Positions 1 through 10,201 of a stretch of 28,715 nt of DNA are shown here, piece after piece. Positions within the stretch are counted from its first letter, which is position 1, and every line of letters begins with the position of its first letter. The position numbers were made by a program, and so were the translations under genes. The notes under the pieces are model-generated. The model was not told the origin of the DNA. It made no database searches and worked only from the letters and a program-made list of their open reading frames with translations. The stretch is from Stentor coeruleus (taxonomy: Eukaryota; Ciliophora; Heterotrichea; Heterotrichida; Stentoridae), in NCBI GenBank assembly GCA_001970955.1, contig MPUH01000946.1:1-28715 (forward strand), in the 5' to 3' direction.

Positions 1-14
1 GTAATAACTCTGAA

Positions 15-189
15 TTGGGGATGATAGAATTTTTCTTTTCTTCTGAGGTCAAATCCTAAATCAATAGATGCGCACAGAGTATTTTTTGGTAGTATTAAAG
101 CTTAACAAATCTGAATGGTATCATACCTATTTGTAGAGCTTGTGTAAGAGCCAAAATCTATGCGGCTAAAAATATAATATTTTATTATC
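15..189 (+). repeat. Left arm of a diverged long-distance inverted repeat
   Basis: This stretch matches the reverse complement of 27251-27412 over most of its length, with scattered substitutions and small indels. Shared blocks include TAGAATTTTTCTTT, CAATAGATG, CACAGAGTATTTTT, TCTGAATGGTATCAT and ATTTGTAGAGCTTGTGTAAG. The match fades near 189, just upstream of the DGAT1 pseudogene. The right arm contains a 63-codon open frame that is broken in this copy, so both look like relics of a dispersed element or gene family. Its identity is unknown. Confidence 0.8.
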
Positions 190-252
190 TATTTCATAAA
201 TATTCCTCATAACTCTACTTGATCTTAAAGGTAATATATAAAGCGATATATA

Positions 253-1533
253 ATGGCTCAACTACATTAAGGTCTCTTCTTATGATTGTCCACAAAAAAG
301 AAAATTTTTCATTACTAAGCACTGAAGCACAATCTCCCAACTATCATGGCTTTTCAATCTTGGAGCGATTATTCTTATCGTAGCAAATTTTAGGCTTATA
401 GTTGAGAACATTCTAAAATACGGATTTTTGCTTCAGCATCCAGTAGAATTCGTCAATGATTATCTAAGCGCTCCTTGCTTTTTCATTTGGTTTTCTAATA
501 TTTTCCCAGCTATTTTTGCATATTACCTAGAAACTTGTCAAGCTCTTAAAATTTCTCAGACCTCAGTAAGATTGATTCAATTTGTATTGCAGTGCTATAT
601 CTTGATAATGCCTTTATATATAATTTCTCACTATAAAGTTCACTTTTTCCCATCATTTCTATTGTCAGTTACCACTTAATTGTATCTCTCAAGCTCTACA
701 ATTTTGGATCAGTAATGTATGAAGCACGTGAAGCTTATGCGATTAAAGAGTATCTAAACTATCCAGCAGATATCAAAGAAATAATTGCAAAGTACCAAAA
801 TTTCACTATAATTACTCACTTTATTACTTTTTGTTTTATCCTACTCTTTGCTTCCAATTTCAATATCCCAGTACACAGAGGATAAGGAAAACTTGGCTTT
901 TCAAAAGATTCTTTGAGTTTCTAATATTTTCCTCTCTAATGCTTATACTTATATAGCAATATATTACGCCTTTGCTAAAAACACTATCAAAGTTTTAGAA
1001 GAAGAAAATATTAACTATTTTATTTTGCTTGAGCGGCATTTGAAGCTATGCTTGCCTAATCTTTATTTATGGCTTATATTATTTTACACTTCTTTTCAAT
1101 GTCAGTTCAATATCATTAGTGAGATCACTAGATTTGCAGATAGAGAATTTTACATAGAATGGTGGAACTCTAGAACATTCGGCGAGTATTGGAGAGCATG
1201 GAACTTGCCTGTTCATAAATGGCTACTGAGACATGTTTACTTCCCTATGGTAAACAAAAAATACAATAAAACGTTTTCAAAACTTGTTACATTTTGCTTT
1301 CTGCAGTAGTTCATGGATACATGATAAGCGGAGCTTATCGAATATTGACTTATTGGACTTTCTTAGCTATGATGCTACAGATTCCAATGATTATCATAGG
1401 GGACTTATTCAAAAAACAACTTGAAAAAAGTCAAATAGGTAATGTAATCTTTTGGGTACTTTTCTATATGATTGGTCAGCCAATTGTAGTTATTATTATC
1501 ACTCATCAAGCATATATCGGTTCTAAGTCCTAA
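253..1533 (+). pseudogene. DGAT1-like acyltransferase pseudogene (decayed paralogue of the 17645-18946 gene)
   Basis: The sequence can be followed end to end against the intact DGAT1 gene at 17645-18946, but in shifting frames. Lesions seen by that comparison are single-base losses near 265, 350, 650, 820, 980 and 1298, and a TAG at 954-956 where the intact copy has CAG (Gln). None of these breaks has a 15-nt GT...AG intron that would repair it. Family landmarks survive: FAD-REFYIEWWNSRT (intact copy EFYKEWWN), LRHVYFPMVNKKY and the catalytic-histidine region, which reads SAVVHGYMISG instead of SAVAHEYMISG. The histidine is kept and the following glutamate is lost. The ATG at 253 aligns with the second ATG (17660) of the intact gene. 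It ends with TAA at 1531-1533, one base from the stop of the convergent gene. Several losses sit in short homopolymers, so sequencing error could explain a few of them, but not the whole set. Confidence 0.9.
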
Positions 1534-1534
1534 T

Positions 1535-2619
1535 CTACAATAAGCCTAATAAACATTTATAAAATTCTTCGTATTTGATATTAGCCGTAACTAATTCGTT
1601 GAAAATCCTGTGAAGCATTCCATGAATGAGGATTCTCGGACANATCCTGTGAAGCATTCCATGAATGAGGATTCTCGGACAGTCAGGAACTGCGGATTTA
1701 AAAACTATTTCTAAGTCATCGTACGACATTTCTAACCTTTTTGGAGTTTGCAGCAAAAGAAAGAAAAACAATAACTCAAAAACACTTTGACGAATCAAGG
1801 TCTGAAGGTTTTTTAGGTTGCGCGTCGATACTTTTGTCTGAAGTACTTCAATGCAAGTAATGAAAGAATTATAAGATACCCAAGATTGCTTTTTAATTAG
1901 CTTGATAGCNAGTCAGGAACTGCGGATTTAAAAACTATTTCTAAGTCATCGTACGACATTTCTAACCTTTTTGGGGTTTGCAGTAAAAGAAAGAAAAACA
2001 ATAACTCAAAAACACTTTGACGAATCAAGGTCTGAAGGTTTTTTAGGTTGCGCGTCGATACTTTTGTCCGAAGTGCTTCAATGCAAGCAATGAAAGAATT
2101 ATAAGATACCCAAGATTGCTTTTTAATTAGTTTGATAGTTTTTTTGTATATAGGCTTCAAAATCAAGTCTAGATCTAGAAATAATTGTTTAACATTGCTG
2201 ATATGGATAAAGTATTCCTTGTTTTTGATTTTTGCTCCATTTACTGGCAAAGCTGATTGGAATATAAACATGAACCAGTCATTGATACATCTAAAAACTT
2301 CAGGAGAATCTTTCTATTAATTACATTTGCTTCCTTTTAATGAGTTGGCTTCTGCTAGTACCATATTTTGAACTGTGTTGCGGCGAAAAATTTCAGGAAA
2401 ATAAGGGCTTGGCATTAAATCGTCAGATCTTTTTTCCTGAGTGATGATCTGTGTATTTGCTAATCTTCGAATCTTTTTTTTATTCGGACTTTTGCTGTGA
2501 GTACCATTAATAATGACCTTGAATTTAGTAAGCTGGATATTATATTGAATGTTTTTGCATATCTCTAGCTTTATTTTAGCTAAAAGTTTATCTCCTTTTA
2601 AGCTAAATATTTTATCCAT
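1535..2619 (-). CDS. Hypothetical protein, interrupted by two assembly joins, one 15-nt intron
   Basis: The ATG is at 2619 (reverse strand). The first exon encodes a basic N-terminus (MDKIFSLKGDKLLAKIK) and runs to 2325. A 15-nt intron (2310-2324) joins it in frame to a second exon beginning YSPEVFRCINDW. Continuing requires skipping the duplicated blocks around the N at 1910 and the N at 1643. The collapsed frame then ends LVTANIKYEEFYKCLLGLL with a TAG at 1535-1537. The unbroken protein would be roughly 260-270 residues, mixed helical, with a leucine/phenylalanine-rich hydrophobic stretch (VFELLFFFLLLQ) and no signal peptide. I do not recognise a family. It is convergent with the DGAT1 pseudogene, with one base between the stops, and divergent from the CNBD gene. 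The duplicated 229-bp blocks differ at seven places, three of which change residues (Ala/Thr, Ala/Val, Arg/Gln), so the true sequence there is uncertain. Confidence 0.65.
1605..1681. repeat. Assembly join: 38-bp perfect duplication around a single N
   Basis: Bases 1605-1642 and 1644-1681 are identical and are separated by one N at 1643. Two contig ends that overlap but were joined with a one-base gap would look exactly like this. Removing one copy and the N restores the reading frame of the reverse-strand gene. Confidence 0.9.
1681..2139. repeat. Assembly join: 229-bp near-identical duplication around a single N
   Basis: Bases 1681-1909 repeat as 1911-2139 with the N at 1910 between them. 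I count seven differences in 229 positions, all transitions. One copy removed gives a continuous reverse-strand coding frame. The most likely explanation is two overlapping contigs from slightly different alleles or paralogues, placed end to end. Confidence 0.85.
2310..2324 (-). other. 15-nt spliceosomal intron
   Basis: On the reverse strand the sequence is GTAATTAATAGAAAG, with A at position 10. Retaining it gives an in-frame TAA immediately; removing it joins SLKGSKC to YSPEVFRC in one frame. Confidence 0.85.
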
Positions 2620-2639
2620 CAAAATATATAATAGATTGA

Positions 2640-3084
2640 TAACTTACGTTAGAGTTTTTTTTTGATTAGGCTTTTAAATGATCAGGGTAAATCTTCAGGG
2701 AATAAAAAATATATAAAGACTAATTGGAAAAAAATTATAGTATGCAATCTCACATGAAGGTTTTTAAAAATATCAAATTTGATTTCAAAATTGTTGCAGA
2801 TCATATTTTGAATAAGCTATAAAAAAATGTACTGGCTAGTAAGAATCATACAAATATAAAATAGTCTCCTTATATTATTATTATAAAATATGAGCTTCTT
2901 TAGCGCTGTAAGCAAAAGAAAACGAAAATTTACTATTTAACTTTATTGCAATTAATTAACTTATATTTTAATTAAACTCAAGTGCTATATTTAAAAGTAA
3001 TAAGTAAAGGGTAATCAACTTAATTATATTATTAGTTCTGCAACCTTATTGTATTATTTTAAGTAAACTTATGAATAGATATAA
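2640..3084. other. AT-rich divergent intergenic region
   Basis: This separates two genes transcribed away from each other, so it must hold both promoters. It has many A/T runs, with no reading frame, repeat or recognisable element. Ciliate promoters have no motif I could call with confidence. Confidence 0.5.
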
Positions 3085-4452
3085 ATGTCAAATACTATTG
3101 AAAATCCGAGTTCACCTCTACTAACTATTAGAGAAAGAAATTCAAGCAGTGAAGATTGCTCTCTAAAATCCATTATTACTATTTTAAATCTTACAAATTC
3201 ACAGAGATCGTCACGTCAGGCCTATCTTTTACAAGAATTCACTAAAAGGATTAAGTTTTTTAACCAACTTACACAAGAGCATGGCGAATACGTTCACAAA
3301 GTAGCTTGTGAAAAACTTACATATGAATTTGTTTCGGCTGGTAACGTAATCATCATTTAGTATGTTTTCTATGTTCATACTTTTGGAAACAAGTTTTATA
3401 TTATTATTGAAGGAACAGTTAGTGTTGTTGTGCCTATTCTTATTGGAGATGAAACTCATATGAGAACAGTAGTTCAGCTTCATTCAGGTATGTCTTTTGG
3501 GGAGTTAGCGTTGATTAAAGATCAGCCTCGTGCGGCTTCTATTTACTGCGAGACAGATTGTCACTTTGCAGTACTTTCAAAGGAAGATTATATGAATGTT
3601 ATAGGCAAATTAGAAGCCAGAAAGTTAGATGTTTTCATTGAATTCCTTCATAGTATACCTACTTTTAGAAACTGGACTAAGAAGAAGTTAGAATTATTGA
3701 CTTATCATTTTACAAAAGTTAATTATAAACGAAAGCAGGCAGTTTTCACATTAGATAGCCAAGCCAAATATGTGTATATTGTTACAAGCGGAGAATTTGA
3801 ATTATCAAAGCCTGTTGTAGTTAAAAATTCAACAGAACATAATGAAGTTTATATGGTAAAAGCTGCTTTACTTACAAGGGGAGAAGTATTTTGTGATGAA
3901 GAAGTTTTAAAAAAAAAACTTAACTCTTACACTTGTATTTGCTACTCAACCCATGGCGAACTTTTGAGAATTTCTGCTTCAGATTTTAGAATGAAACTTC
4001 AGAATGATGATTATATAAATGATTTTAAAGCCAAAGATAATTCAAAAAATACTTTGCGCAATTCAAGAATAGAGAATTTTCGTCAGTATCTTATAAATTC
4101 CAAGCAAAAAGCATTAACTGAGGAGCCTAGACATGAGCACATGCCTTCACATCATCAGAAAAGAATTGTAATTGGTAGATTACCCCGCTATAGATACACT
4201 ACTACTCTTACACCAAAGAATTTAGAAAAAATAAAACGTAAGGCTCTTGGAAGAGATAGTTCCTATACAAAATATATGAGTTTAAGCGTTCACCAAAGTG
4301 TGGACGATACAAAATCAGATTTAAAAAGTTTGGAAACTAATCCTTTTCGTCCTAGAAGTGGTAATAGTATGAAATGTCATAGGCCAGGAGGATACTTTCG
4401 AGCTAATTTGAAAAAATCTTGGATTGGATATCGGTCAGATTCAATTCAATAG
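3085..4452 (+). CDS. Cyclic-nucleotide-binding domain protein (two CNBD-like domains)
   Basis: A 450-residue protein once the 15-nt intron at 3346-3360 is removed. Residues about 30-80 are helical. The first CNBD spans about 75-190: after the intron it reads FYVHTFGNKFYIIIEGTVSV, a typical beta-roll entry, followed by the phosphate-binding cassette FGELALIKDQPRAAS. That cassette has the Gly-Glu pair and the Arg that contacts the cyclic phosphate, so it should bind cAMP or cGMP. A second beta-roll follows at about 195-320 (FLHSIPTFRNWTKKKLE, then YVYIVTSGEFELS) but has no recognisable phosphate-binding cassette, so it is probably structural. The basic C-terminal 110 residues hold no domain I know. 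There is no kinase domain and no transmembrane segment, so it resembles the stand-alone CNBD proteins common in ciliates or a divergent PKA regulatory subunit. The inhibitor site of PKA-R is not evident. The start is the ATG at 3085; the stop is TAG. Confidence 0.9.
3346..3360 (+). other. 15-nt spliceosomal intron
   Basis: GTAATCATCATTTAG, phase 0, with A at position 10. It ends in an in-frame TAG. Excision fuses FVSAGN to YVFYVHTF and completes the first CNBD fold. Confidence 0.92.
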
Positions 4453-4885
4453 TATAAATAACATAAGAATAGGAATAAGATATAATTTAAAACTTTTTAT
4501 TGTGCTATCTTGTAATTATAATATTATATGAATTACATATAAAGGCAGTTATATCATTAATATGAGTGCTAAATAATATTATATGAATTAAATATAAAGG
4601 CAGTTATATCATTATTATGAGTGAGCTAAATAATAGTAGATTATATTCAATTAAGAATATTAACTAATACTTTAATTCTATAAGATTTGCTTAAAACAAA
4701 AAAAATTAAAGTGATATTTGATGGACAACTCAGTAGACAAAACAATTTACACGTTTAAAAAATTTCAAGCAAAATTATTTTAGTAGAAAAATAATAATCT
4801 TATAAATTAAGTCCTTAAGCATAACAGTCAACTTTTATATTTGCATTTATGACACTTCATTTGTGTGACTCCATATTCAATATAT
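4453..4885. other. Intergenic region between CNBD and PP2C genes
   Basis: AT-rich spacer holding a two-copy direct repeat (4520-4634). Otherwise no feature is visible. Any 5' regulatory signals of the PP2C gene should lie here. Confidence 0.5.
4520..4634. repeat. Two-copy tandem repeat, about 55-bp unit
   Basis: The unit starts AATATTATATGAATTA and contains AAAGGCAGTTATATCATTA and the end GAGTG-CTAAAT. The second copy begins 55 bases later, with a few substitutions and a three-base insertion (GAG). It lies in non-coding DNA just after the CNBD stop. Confidence 0.8.
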
Positions 4886-6211
4886 ATGGGTAACTGTATG
4901 GCTCAAAAAAGTGCACTATCTTCACAAGAAGGTAAAATTCAAATAGATATCGAATATTTGCAGGAAATAACAGTAGAAGTTGCAGAAAGAAATTCAAGCG
5001 GAAAGGTTGTAAGGCATAACAAACTACAATTTATTGCCACAAGGCCCATTAATCAAAAAACCGATATTTTCCTCCAAGAAAGGCCTATAAAAGTTAGCGG
5101 ATGCATTTTGCCAGGCCTGAATCCTCACGGAGATGAAAAGAAGTGTCAAGATAATTACACGTATGCATTTCTGAATGGCTTAATATTTTGCGGATTATTT
5201 GATGGGCATGGACCAGTTGGGGAGCAAGTTTCAGCTTTTGGTACGAAGTTTTGTCAAAAATATTTCTTACAAAATACTCACATGTTTGAAGAAAAGCCTA
5301 AAGAAACATTAATTCATATGCTGGAACTCTGTGATAAAGAGCTTCATCATGAAGAAATTGACTATGAGCTCTCAGGCTCAACTGCAGTGATTGTTCTTTT
5401 GAGTAATAATTCTATTCACACTGCTAGTTTAGGAGATTCTCGAGCTGTTCTAGGAACAATTTCTGATATGTCCTTTGCTTTACCAGCACCACAAAATAAG
5501 TACCATCGACATTTTACTGTAGGTAGAGTGTTGAAGCCTATTCCTTTAACTATTGATCAAAAGCCAAACCATGAAGAAGAATATGTGCGTATTCGTTCAG
5601 CTGGAGGAATAGTAGAAAAAATAGCAGATGTTATGGGGAACACAATAGGCCCTTATAGAGTTTGGAAACCTAAATGTGACTTGCCTGGGCTCGCCATGTC
5701 AAGATCAATTGGAGATGGTGTAGGAAAAACTATTGGAGTAATCTCAACACCAGTTTATCACTATTTCACCCTTTATGCAGAAAATGATCAATACATAGTG
5801 TTAGCAAGCGATGGTGTTTGGGATGTTATGGAAAATGCTGAAGTGATAACATTCATTGAAAAATTTAAAGAAAAATGTGAAAGTTCAATTATCTCTGATG
5901 AATATCCTGCTCGCACAATAAACTCTTCTATTGCTCGGTTAGTTTGTGAAGAAGCTCGTTATCGCTGGCTTGGACTAATTGAAGCTGAGGATGTTAATAT
6001 TGACGATATTTCCTGCATTGTCATAGATCTTTCACGCCGTGGAATATCTACAGAAAGTACAAAGCCTGAAAGAAATGTTAAGGCATTTCAAAGTCTTGCT
6101 CTAGGCAAAAACTATCAAGAGCATTTGGAAAACTATATAAAGAGTAAAGAAGAGCAAGAGGATTTTAGTAGAGAAAAAACTGAGGAAGACAAGAATGAAG
6201 AAAAGAATTAA
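4886..6211 (+). CDS. PP2C-family Ser/Thr protein phosphatase, probably N-myristoylated
   Basis: A 441-residue metal-dependent phosphatase (PPM family). The ATG at 4886 is the first in frame and gives MGNCMAQKS; the upstream codons have no ATG. Gly2 and Cys4 fit dual myristoylation/palmitoylation and membrane attachment (inference). The catalytic motifs are present in order: QDNYTYAFLNG near 89, FDGHG with the metal-binding Asp106, GSTAVIVLL, SLGDSRAVLG near 184, LTIDQKPNHEEEYVRI, LAMSRSIGDG, LASDGVWDVM with Asp309 and DDISCIVIDL at 373-382. All the metal-coordinating acidic positions expected of an active PP2C appear to be kept. The N-terminal 70 residues and the charged tail (KEEQEDFSREKTEEDKNE) fall outside the domain. 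No intron is apparent. Confidence 0.95.
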   Translation: MGNCMAQKSALSSQEGKIQIDIEYLQEITVEVAERNSSGKVVRHNKLQFIATRPINQKTDIFLQERPIKVSGCILPGLNPHGDEKKCQDNYTYAFLNGLIFCGLFDGHGPVGEQVSAFGTKFCQKYFLQNTHMFEEKPKETLIHMLELCDKELHHEEIDYELSGSTAVIVLLSNNSIHTASLGDSRAVLGTISDMSFALPAPQNKYHRHFTVGRVLKPIPLTIDQKPNHEEEYVRIRSAGGIVEKIADVMGNTIGPYRVWKPKCDLPGLAMSRSIGDGVGKTIGVISTPVYHYFTLYAENDQYIVLASDGVWDVMENAEVITFIEKFKEKCESSIISDEYPARTINSSIARLVCEEARYRWLGLIEAEDVNIDDISCIVIDLSRRGISTESTKPERNVKAFQSLALGKNYQEHLENYIKSKEEQEDFSREKTEEDKNEEKN

Positions 6212-7585
6212 TTACTATAAATTTCTTAGAATTTAATGAAAAATATGCATGTTTATTAAGTACTCAATAATTACTTTTATGTTATAATTTATCTCAAGAG
6301 TTTGTTCATTAAAAGGTCAATTGAATAGAACTGATGCTAATAATTTTCCTTTTATTATTAAGGTTGCCATATTTAAAAATTTAGTCTATCAATTAGATGC
6401 AACTTTACTTTTCTGTACCTATTTTCATTACTATATCGTACTCAAGCTTAATTTTATTTATTCCTTAAATCAAGTTATTTCCTTTAATAGTATTAAAAAT
6501 ACCTTCTAGTTATTTATTTTAATTTTTCATGAAAGTTCAAACTATTTTTCAAGGATCAATAATTTGAATTTGGATTTTTTATATACTTCAGAACTTTCTG
6601 TGAGGATGTGCTTGCATGATAAAGTAGGCTCTGACAATGTGTTAGAAAACCTATGTGTTTCACTTCTCGCAAAAAGCATTCTAATAAGCATTACTAGTTT
6701 TAAAAAAATGGTCTATTTCACTTATTTCTTTAGCTTTATTTGTAAATCTTTTTAGAGTTTAATGCCAACTCTTGAGGATTTTTTGAAATCAAACACTCCA
6801 TTTTCTGCCACTTATTATTTGCATAACAAATTTATCCAATGGCCTGATTAGCTTTCATAAAGTTATTTATAGGTGATATTATTTGAAAATTCAATCCTAT
6901 TATCTTGAACTTTGAAATTATATTAATGAACCATTTATTTTATGTTAAATTTGATTTTATCTTTTAAAAATAATTTTATTCAATTAAAAACAATCCGTCT
7001 TATTCTTATGCTTTTCATTTCCTTCTCTTACGATATTTTTTTCTTTTATTTCATCACCTAAATCTACAGGCAATTAATTTTTAATAATTTATTGGAACTA
7101 TTTGCAAAGTTGTTGCTAACTTATTTAATCCAACTAAATTATTAGTTTATTTCATGAGCTTTCGTAAAGTTTATTTTTGGCATAGATTTATTTTTATTGG
7201 CTTAAGTTGATTTGTTATGTGCTATTACAAATGAGATTCATAAATTTATTTGCAAAGCAATTTAAAGGACTATCATCATTTCCAAAAGAAAATCTTCTTA
7301 ATTAATTGACAAAAAGTTAGATTTGCATTGCTTTGGCTAAATTTCTACTGTCTTTTGAATTTCTTTCAGGTGAAAATTGTTTTTTTCTTTATTCTTTATG
7401 TTTTTGAGATTTAGGTGTCGCCTCCATTTATTACAATAAACTTAATTATACTTAGAAGCTTTTATTTTATCTGCCTGTCTTAGTAACCTAGAAATTCTTT
7501 TCAAGAGCTTCATTCTTAATAATTACAATAGTCTAGCATAGGTATCCATTTCTCAATAGGTTAATTATTTCCCTGGTGAAATAAT
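6212..7585. other. Long T-rich spacer, possibly containing old reverse-strand coding debris
   Basis: No gene can be supported. Short frames exist (6321-6509 and 6564-6755, forward) but lack an ATG in context or any family resemblance. On the reverse strand about 7240-7560 reads as fairly open, Lys/Asn-rich sequence with a few stops (for example NKWRRHLNLKNIKNK). This could be the pre-RT part of an old non-LTR element like those at 9190-9800 and 15270-16960, but no diagnostic motif is present. Confidence 0.35.
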
Positions 7586-7993
7586 ATGAATAAGTCTGTG
7601 GCTTTTATCGCTGCTCTAATTTCTTTTGCTTTGGCTGTACCTCAAGGACAGTCTTGCGGTCCTGAAAACTATTTTGTCAGCCCATCTTTTGACGTGACAC
7701 CTTATCCTCCAGTAAAGGGGCAAACATCTGTGTTGACTTTAAGTGGAACAACCCCATTAGATGTTACTCTACAAGATTGGGACTTATATTGGAATTTCAA
7801 CGGAAGATTAGTTCAGCAGTATGATGCTCCTTTAACTGGTACCTATCAAGCCCACACTGTTGTGAATGTCACTTATAATTATGCAGTTCCTGCTAGCAGT
7901 GAAAGTGGATACTACAACTTAAGATTGCTTCTTCAAAACAGCCAAGGGTTTTATATAAACTGCTGGCAGTTCAGCTATTATCTAGTAGGATAA
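7586..7993 (+). CDS. Secreted ML-domain (MD-2-related lipid-recognition) protein
   Basis: A 135-residue protein with a clear signal peptide (MNKSVAFIAALISFALAVP; cleavage probably near residues 18-22) followed by a single beta-sandwich of ML type. ML proteins (NPC2, MD-2, phosphatidylglycerol/phosphatidylinositol transfer proteins) bind one lipid in a hydrophobic cavity. Features seen are the N-terminal SCGPENYF, the central DLYWNFNGRLV strand, the GTYQAHTVVNVTYNY strand and the C-terminal SGYYNLRLLLQNSQG plus FYINCWQFSYYLVG. Only two cysteines, Cys24 and Cys126, are in the mature part, enough for the disulphide linking the first strand to the C-terminal strand. Likely location is the secretory or endolysosomal lumen. 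No intron. The ATG at 7586 is the natural start. Confidence 0.85.
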   Translation: MNKSVAFIAALISFALAVPQGQSCGPENYFVSPSFDVTPYPPVKGQTSVLTLSGTTPLDVTLQDWDLYWNFNGRLVQQYDAPLTGTYQAHTVVNVTYNYAVPASSESGYYNLRLLLQNSQGFYINCWQFSYYLVG

Positions 7994-9189
7994 AATAGAT
8001 TTAGATTAATTTGTTGAAAAGAAAATATTTTTTTGCAAACAATATGCACCTCTTCAAACTGAAAATTTGTTTGCAACTAATTCAGCTGAGTTTAGAACTC
8101 TGGCTTTAAAATCTTTAAAGTTTGCGCAGTAACTTTGTGTATGAATTTTACAGAATAAAATATTAAGAATAAAGTAATACAACATATACTATAGTTTCCC
8201 AAATCTTTTATTATTTAACTACCCACATAAATATTTTTTGCTGAAAGCATAATCACCATAAAGAAATTTCTGTTGTATTTTAGAATTAAGTAGAGTTTCT
8301 AACCGTCAACTCTATAGATAATTGTATTTGTATATATCAGGCTAATTTAATTCAAAATTAAATGCCCTTAGCCTAAATTGTATATATTTCATTGTTTGTG
8401 GGATCTAACTAAATTTATTCACTAGCTATATTTCTTTTTCAAAAATTTTCGGTAATTTAATAATTTTTATTGTATTTTAGCTTATTATCATCTTATAATT
8501 CTTAAATCATATCTTATATAATTACTCTCAGGGTTGCGCTTCAAATCTGATTACTCTATCAGGCAATAAAAGTATTTTTCTCTGGTTAATATTCCATGGT
8601 GACGATTGAATTCTAATTAGCATGCTTTTGCATGAAAGAAGCTAATGGCTGATGAGTCTGAAATATAATTTTCTTCTTAGTATTTATCTTTTGATTTGCT
8701 TTACCCTCTAGCTTAAGGCCTGATGAGTCTGAAATATAATTTTCTTCTTAGTATTTATCTTTTGATTTGCTTTGCCCTCTAGCTTAAGTCCTTTTTAAAT
8801 TCAAAATATTTATATTCATTGAGTATTGCGATTTAATGAGCAAGTCTGCAATAGTTATACTTAGTAAGGTGCATTTATTAATTTTTAATTTCCTGTGAAG
8901 TGCATAAGATTTTTTACATAAATTATTTAAATATGCTTTTAATAAATCATAAATCTCCACTAGAAAATTTATATTTACTCTTTCTTAACTGCTACCCTTT
9001 AAGATCTTCATATTTAATTCTTATTATCTGTTTTTTGGATTCACTTCTATAAATCAAATCTTATTTGCTATTAGCAGAATATAATATGCTTTCTTAGTTA
9101 TTTTCCTTATGCTTATCCAATTATATTTCTTATTGCATTATTATCATCATTTTTCTATTGTTGCTTGAACTGCTTATGTGTCTATTTGA
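7994..9189. other. T-rich spacer with a tandem duplication; probable continuation of reverse-strand element debris
   Basis: No forward gene is visible. It contains the 71-bp tandem duplication at 8649-8790. On the reverse strand a fairly open stretch near 8850-8930 (LKINKCTLLSITIADLLIKS) could be the region after the catalytic motif of the reverse transcriptase remnant just to the right, but this is weak. Confidence 0.35.
8649..8790. repeat. Two-copy tandem duplication, 71-bp unit
   Basis: The unit begins CTGATGAGTCTGAAATAT and ends CTCTAGCTTAAG plus two bases. Copies at 8649-8719 and 8720-8790 differ at two or three positions (ACCCTC/GCCCTC, AAGG/AAGT). It lies in non-coding DNA. Confidence 0.9.
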
Positions 9190-9800
9190 GATTAAAATTT
9201 TTAAATATGAATATACTATAGCTGCTAATTTTAGGGCTGAAAATTACATTTAAAGCTTGAGGTAGAATTATTTTCTGTCTTCAAATTTATTTAACTAGAA
9301 CATAAAATATCACTACTATCATATGCTCAATTTTAAAACATTTAAGTCTGCAGTTTTGAATTAATTATCTATCGAAGTAAATATTTTCTAATTGCTCTTA
9401 CTTACATAAATATCAAACCAGTATTTTCCCAAATTTAGTTTGTTTAAAGTAGTTGTGAATAGTATGATTGGCTACCATAGTCTAGATGAGATTCAATAAC
9501 TACTAGCATATTTTAAGAGATTATTTAATTTTTGTCTTAAAATACAGTGATCATAATGCAACTTTAAAGGAGTATCTACTAAGACCTCCTAGTTTTTAGT
9601 TAATCCTGCCTTGCATTTTTTTAGGATACCTATAAATTATTTATTATGCTCTGATGTTTCTTGCATCTTTAAAGCCTAATAGTCTACTATTTTCCTTCTA
9701 GCAAAAGAATATTCAAATTTTGTTGTTTGATCTAGTCAAGCTTTTTTAGCATAAAGCCAGCTGAAATAATAAATAAACTTTCAAATTCTAACTTGGCCAA
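9190..9800 (-). mobile_element. Decayed non-LTR (LINE-like) reverse transcriptase fragment
   Basis: The reverse strand shows ordered but broken reverse transcriptase motifs. From high to low coordinates there is GFKDARNIRA near 9660-9690 (like the GF.pGR.. segment), then LKKCKAGLTKN followed by EVLVDTPLKLHYDHCILRQK near 9530-9600. The latter matches the motif A region of LINE polymerases (hydrophobic-D.....YD..ILR.KL). Then LPQALNVIFSPKI at 9233-9262 corresponds to motif B (G.PQGS.LSP). Stops and frame changes lie between them, so the copy is dead. No ends, poly(A) or target-site duplication can be defined. The identification rests on motif order and spacing rather than on an alignment. Confidence 0.5.
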
Positions 9801-10201
9801 ACTTATTATGAATAAATATGCAGCCTACTATTTATATTATTCTTTCAGTTTGCCTTTAAATGTTTATTGTTATCATTGAGATCGCTTTTAGCTTATGCTT
9901 ATCCATCAAAGCTTAAACAAGATTAGAAAATTGCATATAAAATATTAATCATAGTTTTTTGTTGATATATTGTTTATAAATATGAAGTTGTTGGTCTTCT
10001 GTAGCATTTTAACTATCGGCTGTTCAACATTAAATCCTTTACAAGGCTTTGTAGAATGCACTAGCTATCATCTTATCATCGAAGGTTTACGGGTATACAT
10101 GCACAAAAGAGTCTGAGCACTAGAATACGTTAACTGATATTTTTTTGATCTTTGCGTTGAATCTGGGCAACAAAAATATGTGTGCCAAGGCCTTGCTATT
10201 G

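Noticed and set aside
954..956. In-frame TAG in the DGAT1 copy as a possible intron end or recoded stop
   Set aside because: No GT lies 15 or 16 bases upstream of the AG, and the intact paralogue has CAG there; other frameshifts in the same copy show it is dead.
6321..6755. Two short forward frames between the PP2C and ML genes
   Set aside because: Neither starts with ATG, and both are T-rich and lack domain, signal or neighbour evidence.
8650..8663. TGATGA and CTGA resembling box C and box D of a snoRNA
   Set aside because: The two boxes are adjacent, with no guide region between them and no terminal stem.
8649..8668. CTGATGAG...GAAA resembling a hammerhead ribozyme core, present in both units of a tandem repeat
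   Set aside because: Only four bases lie between CTGATGA and GAAA, leaving no stem II, and I find no pairing arms for stems I and III around it.
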